Origin: Thiobius zoothamnicola
GTDB taxonomy: Bacteria; Pseudomonadota; Gammaproteobacteria; Chromatiales; Chromatiaceae
Direction: 5' to 3'
DNA: 64,000 nucleotides
Assembly (NCBI GenBank): GCA_963678215.1
Contig: OY782758.1
Location: 620,001 to 684,000, forward strand
Both the position numbers and the translations under genes were made by a program. This document shows, one piece after another, positions 24,034 through 33,360 of the stretch. The notes beneath the pieces were generated by a model. That model saw only the letters and a program-made list of their open reading frames with translations. It was not told the DNA's origin and did no database searches. Every line of letters begins with the position of its first letter. Within the stretch, counting starts at the first letter, position 1.

Positions 24034-26025
24034 ATGACGAATAATCAACGACGAGTACAGGCAATGTGTGAATCTGCAAGCCAATTGGCTCATGGTAGCA
24101 AGTGTCTGAAGCATCGAAATAGTTTCCAGCCATTCCACTCAATTATCAATAATAGCTTTGCTCATGTATTCACTGCTCCTGCTCAATTTGCGCGGGTTAC
24201 ATGCCTAACTGTTTTGATGGCATCACCAGCTATAACGATAGCTCATGCTGAATTTCCTGAAAAAAGCGACTTTACTGAGCCGAAGCCCACGGCAGAAGTT
24301 GAAAAGCCGGATTTCATGGAAGCTTATATTGACCCGGTATTCAATACACGGGTGAGAAGAATTACGGATCGGGAAAATCAGGGTATAAACAATTATCACC
24401 CATACCCCAAAAGACAGGCATGGAATCGGGATCAATCACTATTGAAGTTAGGTTATCGGATTCTTGATGCCAACACTTTTGAAGAGACCGATATTACAAA
24501 AGGGTTAAACGATGATGATGCCTATAGCAAATTAGGTTCTCCTTTGGGAGCTGCTATCAGGTGGTCTAACACTGACCCAGATGTCTTGTACACTATAGGG
24601 AGTGATGCCAAATTAAGGAAAGTGACGATTAATGGGAGTCGAACGGATACTGATATTGAAGTTATGCGTGACTTTTCTGATAAAGGGTATATTTCTCTCT
24701 CTATTGGTAATAATGAAGGCAATATTGACTATGACGACAAATATGTTGTTCTAGTCGGCAGAAAAGCAAATACGGATAGAGTCTATCCAACTTTATACGA
24801 TCTTCAAGAGAACCGTGTTGTGTGGGGGAATAATGAGACTGCATTGGAGCGTGGTCGTTGGAGGGAGATGGATCATCCCAACTATTCGGAGGAGTATTTT
24901 GATTGGATAACGGTCTCTCCTAAAGGCAATTATATCCTGGTTAATGCTGAAAGTTATCTTTATCAGTATGAAATTAGCCTTATCAGTATGGCATTAACCT
25001 TTGAAAATGAACATCTGGTTTCCAGGGGGCAACATGGCGATATTGGTATCCATGAGAATGGTGATCAGTTTTATGTTCAATTTGAATTTGATCACGAGGG
25101 ATCTGAAATAGACAAAAGAAGCGGAATTTGGGGATACAGCCTTGAGGGTAAAACAACTACCAAACTGACAGACAATAAATACGATGGCGGACATGTATCT
25201 TGCCGAAATTACTTACGGCCAGGAAGATGCTATATAAACACCCAGTTAAAAGATCATAGAGAAGTAGTCGCTTTGGATCTGGATGGTAGCTTTGATATGG
25301 CTAGGCGTTATGCGCAAACTCATGCAAGCCATATAAATATACCTGTCTTTGTCAGTGTGAGTCCAGATGGTAACCAACTGTTATTTGCGAGCGACTGGAG
25401 GGATACTAATAATCGAATAGATACTTACCATGTGAGTGACCCTCATTATGTGAGTGACCCCCATATTGATACATGGAAAACAAGCTATTTGGCAAGGAAA
25501 AATGTCTGGATTCAGCTCACAGGTAAACACGGAAACGAAACAGATTGGATAGGTATTTATCCAGCAGGGGCGAGTAATGATTGGGACAATCAAGTTGCAT
25601 GGCGCTGGGCTGCAGATGCTACTTTTTCCGGTTACTTTAGCGATTGGTTCCGCTTCCAATATTTGGATCCAGGGAAATATGAAGCGCGATTCTTTCTCAA
25701 TAATTCCTATACATTGCATGACAAGGTAGAATTCGAGGTAACAATTGATCTACGAACTTGGAAACCTGAATATGCGTCAGATGACAATATTTGGATAAGG
25801 CTAATAGACACAAACCTTGGCGAACAAGATTGGATAGGTATTTACCCAGCAGGCGCGAGTAATGATTGGGGTAACCAAGTTGCATGGCGTTGGGCGAAAG
25901 ATATGACTTATCCAGGGTATTGGTACCGCTTCCAGAGCTTGCCGCCAGGCCAGTACGAAGCGCGTTTTTTCCGGGATAATTCTTTTAAATTGGAAGATGA
26001 TGTCTCGTTTAGGGTGTTTGATTGA
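24034..26025 (+). CDS. secreted beta-propeller protein with two duplicated C-terminal domains
   Basis: The 663-residue product has a hydrophobic export segment at about 53-71 ending AHA, after an unusually long polar N-terminus. The middle (about 80-470) has WD/TolB-like blade sequences such as FDWITVSPKGNYILVNAES and FVSVSPDGNQLLFASDW. The C-terminus has two tandem domains sharing DWIGIYPAGASNDW, NQVAWRWA and YEARFF, resembling SKICH-type beta-sandwiches. The ATG at 24034 is chosen because upstream codons belong to the ISAs1 remnant. GC is visibly lower than in neighbours and both flanks are IS elements, so it was probably acquired. The function is unknown; an extracellular binding role is inferred. 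Confidence 0.72.
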   Translation: MTNNQRRVQAMCESASQLAHGSKCLKHRNSFQPFHSIINNSFAHVFTAPAQFARVTCLTVLMASPAITIAHAEFPEKSDFTEPKPTAEVEKPDFMEAYIDPVFNTRVRRITDRENQGINNYHPYPKRQAWNRDQSLLKLGYRILDANTFEETDITKGLNDDDAYSKLGSPLGAAIRWSNTDPDVLYTIGSDAKLRKVTINGSRTDTDIEVMRDFSDKGYISLSIGNNEGNIDYDDKYVVLVGRKANTDRVYPTLYDLQENRVVWGNNETALERGRWREMDHPNYSEEYFDWITVSPKGNYILVNAESYLYQYEISLISMALTFENEHLVSRGQHGDIGIHENGDQFYVQFEFDHEGSEIDKRSGIWGYSLEGKTTTKLTDNKYDGGHVSCRNYLRPGRCYINTQLKDHREVVALDLDGSFDMARRYAQTHASHINIPVFVSVSPDGNQLLFASDWRDTNNRIDTYHVSDPHYVSDPHIDTWKTSYLARKNVWIQLTGKHGNETDWIGIYPAGASNDWDNQVAWRWAADATFSGYFSDWFRFQYLDPGKYEARFFLNNSYTLHDKVEFEVTIDLRTWKPEYASDDNIWIRLIDTNLGEQDWIGIYPAGASNDWGNQVAWRWAKDMTYPGYWYRFQSLPPGQYEARFFRDNSFKLEDDVSFRVFD

Positions 26026-26106
26026 TCCATAAATAGAGGCAATCCCATTAGCTGACGTGGTCTTATGGATGATTCCGCACAGTTAATGGGATACTTTGTC
26101 AAAGTC

Positions 26107-26222
26107 TTTTCCAATATGAAATGAGCCTGAACACAGAGCGTATTTCCAACACGAAATGCGCCTAAAACCGCTGGATCTGTTCATGATCACAGGAGTATTT
26201 TCCAATTAAGAAATGAGTCTGA
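26107..26222. repeat. three direct repeats at the IS left end
   Basis: Copies at 26107-26130, 26142-26165 and 26198-26222 share TTTCCAA....GAAATG.G.CT. Multiple terminal repeats of this kind serve as transposase binding sites in families such as IS21; a matching inverted copy is at 27515-27538. Confidence 0.7.
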
Positions 26223-26237
26223 AATGCCCCGTATTGT

Positions 26238-27507
26238 TCAAGCGGTTTTATCGGGCTTGAAAATCAAACCAAAGAGCTTTTGCCGTGCATCTTGCATGGC
26301 TTTGGCAGCCTCATTATCAGTCATGCGCCTTGCATAGTCATCCAGTTCTTCGAGAGAGATTTCAGGCTTGAGATAGTGCGCTACGTTGGGCAATGACCTG
26401 AGCTTCTCAAAGGGTGTCATCATGCTGGTGTAAGGGTAGGTTTTCTGCGCCTTTCCTTTGGCATTGGTAATGGTCTCAGGGAAGAAGCATAGGCGGTGAT
26501 AATTGATGTAGGGATTCAGGTAGCCATGGTTGAATTGGTTGATGGTTTCAGCCCATTTCTGGGCGATATGGGTATAGCCAAAGACCTTCCTGACAATGGA
26601 GGCGTTTTTACTCTCAGCAAGGGCATTGTCGTTGGAATGCCTTGAGCGTGACTTTGTGAACTCAATGAAGCGTTTTTCCAAGAGTCCAGCGACACGTTTG
26701 TTGACATATTCAGAGCCGTTGTCGCTGTGGAATCCCTGTACAGCAAAGGGAAAAGAAGCCAGCATTTGTTCGAGCACCGGGATCAAATAACGCTCACTGA
26801 TTTTCTCAACTGAGCACACCATTTCAAACTGACTTCATCAACGGCATTGATGTGGAAACGCCTTTGGCTCTGTCCTGGTCGCCCTGATGGACGGTATCAA
26901 TGCGGATATAGCCAGGCTTTCCACCAGGGCGAGGTTTTCTTTTCTCGCCGATAGCAACCTGTCTCGCTTGCGTTTTTGTAAAGTGCCGCCGTTGCTGTTT
27001 ATACCGCTTAGACTCCCTCAGGTTGTACAGGTGGGATACCGAAATGGTTGATAACCGTTGGTAGGCCTTATCGTCAAAAACGTCGTGGGCGCGCTCACAA
27101 AGTTTCTTGGTGGTCGGGCCGGAAGGGGTATCATGAAGTTCATCCGTTTTAGCCAGTAACAGAATATCGCTATCGATGTATTTCTTGGCAAAGCCATTAT
27201 GCCGGCAGGGTGTCCAATTGACCTTGCCGGTTTCGGTATATTGCTTGACCAGTCGGGTGAGTTGTTGACGTGAGTACGCTGTCATTTTGAGCAGGTACCG
27301 GATGACCGTTCCTTTGTCTTTTTTGGATAGGCTGGCATAACGAAATTTGACCAGCGCTTTGCGCACAAATTCGTAGCGTTCTGCCTTGTTACCCAGCACC
27401 GAAAAAGCGACAGGTTGACTGCCATTAAGAAAAGACTCCAGCGCCTCAATGGTCGTTAGGTTCTCAATCTTCATAATCGTTCTCATCAGGTGATGATGAA
27501 CAATCAA
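26238..27507 (-). pseudogene. frameshifted DDE (rve-type) transposase
   Basis: Two frames join to one integrase-core transposase. The N-terminal part (27507-26824) starts MKIENLTTIEALESFLNGSQ, has a helix-turn-helix region and the first catalytic Asp in RIDTVHQGD. The C-terminal part (26822-26238) has the second Asp in FHSDNGSEY and the Glu in NDNALAESKN. At about 26822-26870 the reading passes through a third frame (FHINAVDEV) before resuming at EMVCSVEKI, so two indels are needed. This is not a simple programmed shift. It resembles IS481/IS3-type integrases; the exact family is uncertain. Confidence 0.82.
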
Positions 27508-27630
27508 GGCTATTTGAGACGCATTTCATATTGGACAAGGCTACAGGTTGACATTCACTTCAATATATAAGAAAATTAAGACATACTGATTGAATTGACA
27601 CTCCTCCATCCTCCTTTGGTGGTTATTTCA

Positions 27631-27656
27631 GCGCGGCCTTGGCCGCGCTTTTTTTT
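27631..27656 (+). terminator. orphan Rho-independent terminator
   Basis: GCGCGGCC TT GGCCGCGC, an 8-bp perfect stem, followed by eight T on the plus strand. The nearest plus-strand gene is the beta-propeller gene ending at 26025, with the IS between. The terminator probably served that gene or an earlier one before the IS inserted. Confidence 0.85.
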
Positions 27657-27716
27657 GCCTGCACTCCAAACATCCAATAAGGTTTTTTCGCCACTTTTCC
27701 TGAAAGCGCTGACTCT

Positions 27717-28502
27717 TTATACGCCGCGCCTAGCGTCAAACGCCATGATGTGCGGCCTTGGAGAAAAACGCCATCCGCGATCCCGTGCATAATTCATCAC
27801 CACAGGATACGAACGCAACAATGCCTGACGATTACCACCGGCAGGCATCACCCAGACCTTATCATCAGGAATGTTCAATTTCTCCAGAAAGGTTTCCAGT
27901 TCATCCAGGTCAGCTAAAGTTTCATCCAATACGGGCTTGATATGGTAGTCCGTATGATCGGTGATCAGGCGCGCAATCGCGGTGTGATTTAAACGCAATT
28001 GGTTATGCTGTTTGATCATGCGCTCATCCACAGTCGCTCCGAGTGGCGTTTTAATACCTAAAACCGGTATGGAGCGGCTGAATTTCGGACTGATACTGAC
28101 TAAATCCACAGGCTGATCACTTGAGAGATAATGACTGCCTTCCGTTTCCAGGGTGATGAAAATGCCGCTTTCATGCGCGAAATGGATTAATTCGTTGAGC
28201 AACACCGGGTGCAGGGTCGGCGCTCCCCCCGTAATCAACATTTCCTTAATGTGTGGAGAGGCGGCATACAGATTGAATACATCATTCAAACTGAAACGCC
28301 CTTTCTCTGGATGCACGGAGCTGTACCAACTGTCACACCATCCCCCCACCTCGCCAAAATAACAACGATGTGTGCAGCCTGTCGTGCGAATAATGACCGT
28401 TGGATAACCCGCCCGCGAACCTTCCGCCTGAATCGCCGGGTACAATTCAATAATCGGCAAAACCTTGTTAAGATCGCGGATACGCCCTGAATATCCAGGC
28501 AT
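27717..28502 (-). CDS. queE: QueE-like radical SAM protein
   Basis: QueE makes 7-carboxy-7-deazaguanine for queuosine and related deazapurines. The N-terminus IIELYPAIQAEGSRAGYPTV is QueE-like (SLQGEG region), and CWYS-type residues follow. The iron-sulfur cysteines are spaced CTHRC then eight residues then WCDSW, i.e. CX3CX8C rather than CX3CX2C, and the usual GGEP reads GGAP in ITGGAPTLHP. The length of 261 residues exceeds classical QueE. It may be a divergent QueE or a related radical SAM enzyme. It starts 1 nt after the TRAP permease stop, so the two are co-translated. Confidence 0.78.
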   Translation of the reverse strand: MPGYSGRIRDLNKVLPIIELYPAIQAEGSRAGYPTVIIRTTGCTHRCYFGEVGGWCDSWYSSVHPEKGRFSLNDVFNLYAASPHIKEMLITGGAPTLHPVLLNELIHFAHESGIFITLETEGSHYLSSDQPVDLVSISPKFSRSIPVLGIKTPLGATVDERMIKQHNQLRLNHTAIARLITDHTDYHIKPVLDETLADLDELETFLEKLNIPDDKVWVMPAGGNRQALLRSYPVVMNYARDRGWRFSPRPHIMAFDARRGV

Positions 28503-28503
28503 T

Positions 28504-31035
28504 TCAGCCTTTATCGCCGGATAGGCGACGATGCTGGTGCCAGGCCAGCAATGCCAATAACAGGAATAAAGGCAATATCAACCAATATTTGCTGGGTCTG
28601 TCGTTCTGCTGCACCAGATTCACAATATGCCAATCCAGATCTATGCCGGCTTTTTGCGCCGGGCTGTCAAAATCCGTCGCATCCACCAAGACTTGATTGT
28701 TCTCCATGCGCAGATACAGACCAGCGGCAACCAGTTTGTCCTGCTGAACGGATGGCAACTGCATGGTGATACGTTTTTCCACCCAGTCGCCTTCCAGAGT
28801 TTCTCCACGCACATCAAAACTCAGACTGGCGCTTGCGGCGGCGGCCTGATGTAGCTGTTCAATCTGACTGACCGGTTCAACACTGACCGGCGGGAACCAT
28901 TCGTCCCACCAAAAACCGGGTCGGAACAGACTGAAAGCCAACAACAACAACAAAGCGCTTTCCCACCAGCGGTTACGGGTCAGCCAGAATCCCTGAGTGG
29001 CGGCAGCGAAACACAACATGCCCGATATGGCGCTCACCACAACCAACGTCAATTCCCAAACGGAATGAATGCCAATCAATAGCAATTGGGGATTAAAAAT
29101 AAACATGAAAGGCAATATCGCCGTACGGATGTCATAAGCGAAACCTTGCAAGCCGGTTTTGATCGGATCCGCCTGCGCGATCGCCGAAGCGGCATAAGCC
29201 GCCAAACCGACAGGTGGCGTGTCATCCGCCAAAATACCGAAATAGAACACAAACAAATGCGCCGCAATCAGCGGCACCATCAAACCATGCTCAGCGCCCA
29301 ACGTCACGATAACCGGTGCCATTAAGGAAGACACCACGATGTAATTGGCGGTGGTCGGCAAACTCAAGCCCAGCGTCAAACTGATCAACGCGGTAAAGAT
29401 CAGCATTAATACCAGATTGCCACCAGAAATTAATTCAACGAATTCGGTCATCACGAGGCCAATGCCGGTCAAAGTCACCGTACCCACGACAATGCCGGCA
29501 GTTGCCGTCGCAATACCGATGCTGACCATATTGCGCGAACCATTTTGCAAACCTTCAATCAGGTCATTCCAACCTCGCTGGCCAGTGCCTTGCATAGGGC
29601 GTCCAGTCAACAAAGCGCGCAATGGCCGGTGCGTCACCACAATCATCGCCATCATCATTGCGGCCCAGAACGCCGCCAGTCCGGGCGACATGCGCTCCAC
29701 CGCCAGACACCAGACCAGAACAACCACCGGCAACAGGAAGTAAGCTCCCGAACGTAAGGTTGGCAGAAACTCAGGCACGATGTCCCAATCATCTGTGTGC
29801 TCATCAGGCGCGGCATAAGGCGCAGCCCAAAAAACCAACCCGAGATATCCCACCAACAGCAGACCAGCAATTATCCAGATCGCCGTATCACCAGTGACCA
29901 CTTTTATCCAGCCGACGCCGTAATAGACCACCAAAGTTAATAAGCACAAACCGATAAAAACGCCCAGACTCGCCGCCAGTCGCATCACCAATGTCAGGCT
30001 CGAGCGACGCGGCAATCCTTGCATGCCTGCTTTCAAGGCCTCCAAATGCACAATGTAAATCAATGCGATGTAAGCAATGATTGACGGCAACAACGCGTGC
30101 TGAATCACTTCAAGATAAGAAATACCGACAAATTCGACGATCAAAAAAGCGGCGGCCCCCATGACAGGCGGGGTTAATTGACCATTGGTGCTGGCGGCCA
30201 CTTCAACCGCCCCAGCTTTGGTCGCTGTAAAACCTACCCGCTTCATCAGCGGAATCGTGAAAGTGCCTGTCGTGACCACATTGGCGATGGATGAGCCGGA
30301 GATGATGCCACTCATGCCCGAAGCCACAACCGCCGCCTTCGCTGGCCCACCGCGCAAGTGGCCCAATAAACTAAATGCGACCTGAATAAACCAGAAGCCT
30401 GCGCCTGCTTTTTCCAGCAAAGCACCAAAAGCGACGAATAAAAAGATAAATCCGGCAGACACGCCCAGCGCGATGCCAAACACGCCTTCCGTACCTAACC
30501 ATTGGTGACTCACCAGCTTATTCAAACTGGCACCCTTATGAGCGATCACCTCAGGCATGTAAGGACCAGCCACCGTATAGGTTAAAAAAACCAGAGCGAC
30601 AATCAACAAAGGCCAGCCCAAAGTGCGGCGCGTGGCCTCCAACAACAAAGCTAAACCCAGCAAGCCCACCGACAGATCCCATACCGTGGGTGCTCCCATA
30701 CGGTCAGCTAATTCGTCGGCGAATAACACAATATATAACGCCGCGAAACAACTCAGGAAAGCGAATAAAAAATCAAACCAGGGAATGGCTGAAGATGTCG
30801 AATACCGGGATGCCCGGAAAGTCGTAAAAGCCAAGATAAAGGCAAAGCCCAAATGAATGGCGCGGGCTTCCGTGTCGTTAAAAACCCCGAAACCAAGCTG
30901 AAAAGGCAATGGTGAGGCATACCACAACTGAAACAAAGCCCAGCACAATAATATCGCGGCGACAAACCACCGACCAAAACCAGGGGGGGGCTGGCGTCCA
31001 ATTTCACTCGCGACGGAATAGGTGTCTTGCGGCAT
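28504..31035 (-). CDS. TRAP transporter fused permease with C-terminal DUF3394-type region
   Basis: This 843-residue inner-membrane protein is the fused DctQ-DctM permease type used with TAXI binding proteins. It has an N-terminal set of about four helices, then the large permease with SGIISGSSIANVVTTGTFTI, VEVAASTNGQLTPPVMGAAA and TLGLSLPTTANYIVVSSL. After the last permease helices come a soluble segment (FDVRGETLEGDWVEKRITMQ) and a final helix (LILPLFLLLALLAW), as in DUF3394-bearing members. No TAXI solute-binding gene is adjacent, so the substrate is unknown. It is followed by the queE-like gene. Confidence 0.92.
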   Translation of the reverse strand: MPQDTYSVASEIGRQPPPGFGRWFVAAILLCWALFQLWYASPLPFQLGFGVFNDTEARAIHLGFAFILAFTTFRASRYSTSSAIPWFDFLFAFLSCFAALYIVLFADELADRMGAPTVWDLSVGLLGLALLLEATRRTLGWPLLIVALVFLTYTVAGPYMPEVIAHKGASLNKLVSHQWLGTEGVFGIALGVSAGFIFLFVAFGALLEKAGAGFWFIQVAFSLLGHLRGGPAKAAVVASGMSGIISGSSIANVVTTGTFTIPLMKRVGFTATKAGAVEVAASTNGQLTPPVMGAAAFLIVEFVGISYLEVIQHALLPSIIAYIALIYIVHLEALKAGMQGLPRRSSLTLVMRLAASLGVFIGLCLLTLVVYYGVGWIKVVTGDTAIWIIAGLLLVGYLGLVFWAAPYAAPDEHTDDWDIVPEFLPTLRSGAYFLLPVVVLVWCLAVERMSPGLAAFWAAMMMAMIVVTHRPLRALLTGRPMQGTGQRGWNDLIEGLQNGSRNMVSIGIATATAGIVVGTVTLTGIGLVMTEFVELISGGNLVLMLIFTALISLTLGLSLPTTANYIVVSSLMAPVIVTLGAEHGLMVPLIAAHLFVFYFGILADDTPPVGLAAYAASAIAQADPIKTGLQGFAYDIRTAILPFMFIFNPQLLLIGIHSVWELTLVVVSAISGMLCFAAATQGFWLTRNRWWESALLLLLAFSLFRPGFWWDEWFPPVSVEPVSQIEQLHQAAAASASLSFDVRGETLEGDWVEKRITMQLPSVQQDKLVAAGLYLRMENNQVLVDATDFDSPAQKAGIDLDWHIVNLVQQNDRPSKYWLILPLFLLLALLAWHQHRRLSGDKG

Positions 31036-31118
31036 AAGACAAATCCTGTGGTGTGTGCGGGGAGATCATGATGCGCCAAAGAAACAGCTATGGCCGGAAC
31101 ATGGCTCCTGATTAAGTC

Positions 31119-31415
31119 TCAATCGCCATTCTCATAACGGGAAGTGACGCGCTCACGCAAGGCCTTGCCGGGTTTGAAATGCGGCACATATTTACCTTGC
31201 AATGGAACCGATTCACCGGTTTTAGGGTTACGGCCAATCCGTGGGGAACGATAATGCAACGAAAAGCTGCCAAACCCTCGAATTTCAATCCGCTCGCCAC
31301 TGGCTAAAGCTTCACTCATTTGTTCAATCATGCATTTAACGGCAAGTTCAACATCCCGTGGTGCCAGATGGACTCGCTCACGGATAATGACTTCAATCAA
31401 TTCGGATCTGGTCAT
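31119..31415 (-). CDS. ihfB: integration host factor subunit beta
   Basis: This 98-residue DNA-bending protein forms IHF with IhfA. It starts MTRSELIEVIIRERVHLAPR and has the beta-arm PRIGRNPKTGESVPL and KPGKALRERV. The start at 31415 gives the family N-terminus; the open frame to 31442 adds residues not seen in IhfB. It follows rpsA, as in E. coli, with a strong hairpin in the intergenic gap. Confidence 0.95.
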   Translation of the reverse strand: MTRSELIEVIIRERVHLAPRDVELAVKCMIEQMSEALASGERIEIRGFGSFSLHYRSPRIGRNPKTGESVPLQGKYVPHFKPGKALRERVTSRYENGD

Positions 31416-31500
31416 CACACTATCCTGATATGGACAAACCAAGGCATACCTAACTCGGCGAAAGAATCTGTTCGCCAGATTCCCGCACCGGAATATACCA

Positions 31501-31535
31501 GCAGATTCGACGAGGGAAACCCGCCGAATCTGCTA
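31501..31535 (-). promoter_or_regulatory. hairpin between rpsA and ihfB
   Basis: A 10-bp perfect inverted repeat AGCAGATTCG / CGAATCTGCT with a 15-nt loop lies 14 nt past the rpsA stop. No T-run follows on the minus strand. It may limit read-through or mark an RNA processing site between the two genes. Confidence 0.5.
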
Positions 31536-31548
31536 ATCGTGGCTGAGC

Positions 31549-33219
31549 TTAGGACTCAAGCTGCTCTTTCAACAAATCAGCCATTGAAGTGGTGCCTGCT
31601 GTGGAAGCATCACTGGAATAGGCTGAAATCGCAGCTTTCTCCTCTTCAATATCCTTGGCTTTGACCGACAGGTTAATCACCCGGTTTTTCCGGTCAACGC
31701 CAGTAAACTTGGCTTCAACCTCATCACCTTCATTCAGGATATTGTGTGGATCCTCAATTCGCTCACGCGACATATCCACGGTGCGCAAATAGCCTTCAAC
31801 CCCTTCGGCGAGCAGGACAACCGCACCTTTCGCATCAATTTCCTGCACGACACCTTTAACGACAGAACCCTTTTCATGCGCAGCCAAATAGGAAGAGAAC
31901 GGATCTTTCGCCATCTGTTTGATGCCAAGAGAAATACGCTCACGTTCAGGGTCAACCGCTAATACAACCGTATCCAGCACTTGTCCTTTGCGATACTCGC
32001 GGACGGCATCTTCGCCATTCTCATCCCAGGAAATATCAGAAAGATGCACCAAGCCATCAATACCGCCTTCCAGACCGATGAAAATACCAAAATCAGTAAT
32101 GGACTTGATGGCTCCACTGACCTGATCGCCTTTCTTGAAGTGCTCACCAAAGGCTTCCCATGGATTGGTCTGGCATTGTTTCATGCCCAATGAAATGCGG
32201 CGGCGCTCTTCATCAATATCCAGCACCATGACTTCAACTTCTTGCCCCAGCTGCGCCACTTTATTGGGATGGATGTTTTTGTTGGCCCAGTCCATTTCAG
32301 ACACATGCACCAAACCTTCAACGCCATCTTCAATCTCAACAAAAGCGCCATAATCAGCGATATTGGTCACTTTGCCGAACAGACGTGAATTCACTGGATA
32401 ACGTCGGGTCAAATTCGCCCAAGGATCCTCGCCAGTTTGTTTCAGGCCCAATGAGACACGCATTTTCTCGCGGTCAAACTTGAGCACCTTGACAATCACT
32501 TCGTCGCCAATCTGCACCACTTCGGAAGGGTGTTTGACGCGCCGCCAGGCCATATCAGTGATATGCAACAAGCCATCAATACCACCCAGATCAACGAATG
32601 CGCCATAATCCGTCAGGTTCTTGACCACACCCTTGATTTCCTGACCTTCAACCAGGCTGTCAAGCAGCTTATCCCTTTCCTCACTGTACTCTTGTTCAAC
32701 CACCGCGCGGCGCGAAACAACGACATTGTTACGCTTTTGATCCAGCTTGATGACTTTGAATTCCAGCTCTTTACCTTCCAGATAGCTGGTATCGCGCACT
32801 GGACGCACATCCACCAGGGAACCCGGCAGGAAGGCGCGAATCTGATCCAGTTCGACCGTGAAACCGCCCTTCACTTTGCCGTTAATGCGGCCTTTAATAA
32901 TGTCTTCACTCTCAAAAGCTTTTTCCAGATTCTGCCAAGCATAATGGCGTTTCGCCTTTTCGCGTGACAAACGGGTATACCCCCAACCATCCTCAACCGC
33001 ATCCAAAGCGACTTCAACTTGATCACCGACTTCAACCTCCAGGTTGCCGTCAAAATCGATGAACTGGGTGATGGGTATCACGCCTTCAGATTTCAAACCC
33101 GCATTGACGGTGACAAAGTCACCATCCACATCGACGACAGTGCCAATGACGATGGAGCCGGTTTGCAAGTTAGTGGTGTTAAGGCTCTCCTCAAAGAGCT
33201 CGGCAAAACTTTCAGACAT
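31549..33219 (-). CDS. rpsA: 30S ribosomal protein S1
   Basis: S1 binds mRNA and helps initiation on the ribosome. Six S1 repeats can be followed, for example VDGDFVTVNAGLKSEGVIPI, LTDYGAFVDLGGIDGLLHIT, IADYGAFVEIEDGVEGLVHV and ITDFGIFIGLEGGIDGLVHL. The length of 556 residues matches E. coli. The ATG at 33219 gives MSESFAELFEESL, the family start. The leader (33220-33360) contains an ATCGCCC/GGGCGAT inverted repeat that could relate to S1 autoregulation, which is inference only. Confidence 0.97.
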   Translation of the reverse strand: MSESFAELFEESLNTTNLQTGSIVIGTVVDVDGDFVTVNAGLKSEGVIPITQFIDFDGNLEVEVGDQVEVALDAVEDGWGYTRLSREKAKRHYAWQNLEKAFESEDIIKGRINGKVKGGFTVELDQIRAFLPGSLVDVRPVRDTSYLEGKELEFKVIKLDQKRNNVVVSRRAVVEQEYSEERDKLLDSLVEGQEIKGVVKNLTDYGAFVDLGGIDGLLHITDMAWRRVKHPSEVVQIGDEVIVKVLKFDREKMRVSLGLKQTGEDPWANLTRRYPVNSRLFGKVTNIADYGAFVEIEDGVEGLVHVSEMDWANKNIHPNKVAQLGQEVEVMVLDIDEERRRISLGMKQCQTNPWEAFGEHFKKGDQVSGAIKSITDFGIFIGLEGGIDGLVHLSDISWDENGEDAVREYRKGQVLDTVVLAVDPERERISLGIKQMAKDPFSSYLAAHEKGSVVKGVVQEIDAKGAVVLLAEGVEGYLRTVDMSRERIEDPHNILNEGDEVEAKFTGVDRKNRVINLSVKAKDIEEEKAAISAYSSDASTAGTTSMADLLKEQLES

Positions 33220-33360
33220 AATGTTTTTATCCAGACCTGCTATCACAGATCGCGCTGCTGGTTTATGGCCCAGCGTTCAGTTAAGGTTGATAAGGAGAGA
33301 TCGCCCCCATAAACGGCGACCCCATCGGGCGATAAAGCAGAAATAGTGGTGATTTGCCTA

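Larger units (their letters stand above)
26107..27538 (-). mobile_element. integrase-type insertion sequence with repeated left-end motifs
   Basis: The right end (27515-27538, reading TTGTCCAATATGAAATGCGTCTCA on the complement, shown here for position only) is an inverted copy of the left-end motif TTTCCAATATGAAATGAGCC. The left end carries that motif three times. Between them lies one transposase gene with two frameshifts. No target-site duplication is obvious. Confidence 0.65.

Noticed and set aside
26238..27507. Two separate transposase genes (OrfA/OrfB with programmed frameshift)
   Set aside because: The junction passes through a third frame and needs two indels, and catalytic residues are split in one integrase core; this fits decay better than programmed shifting.
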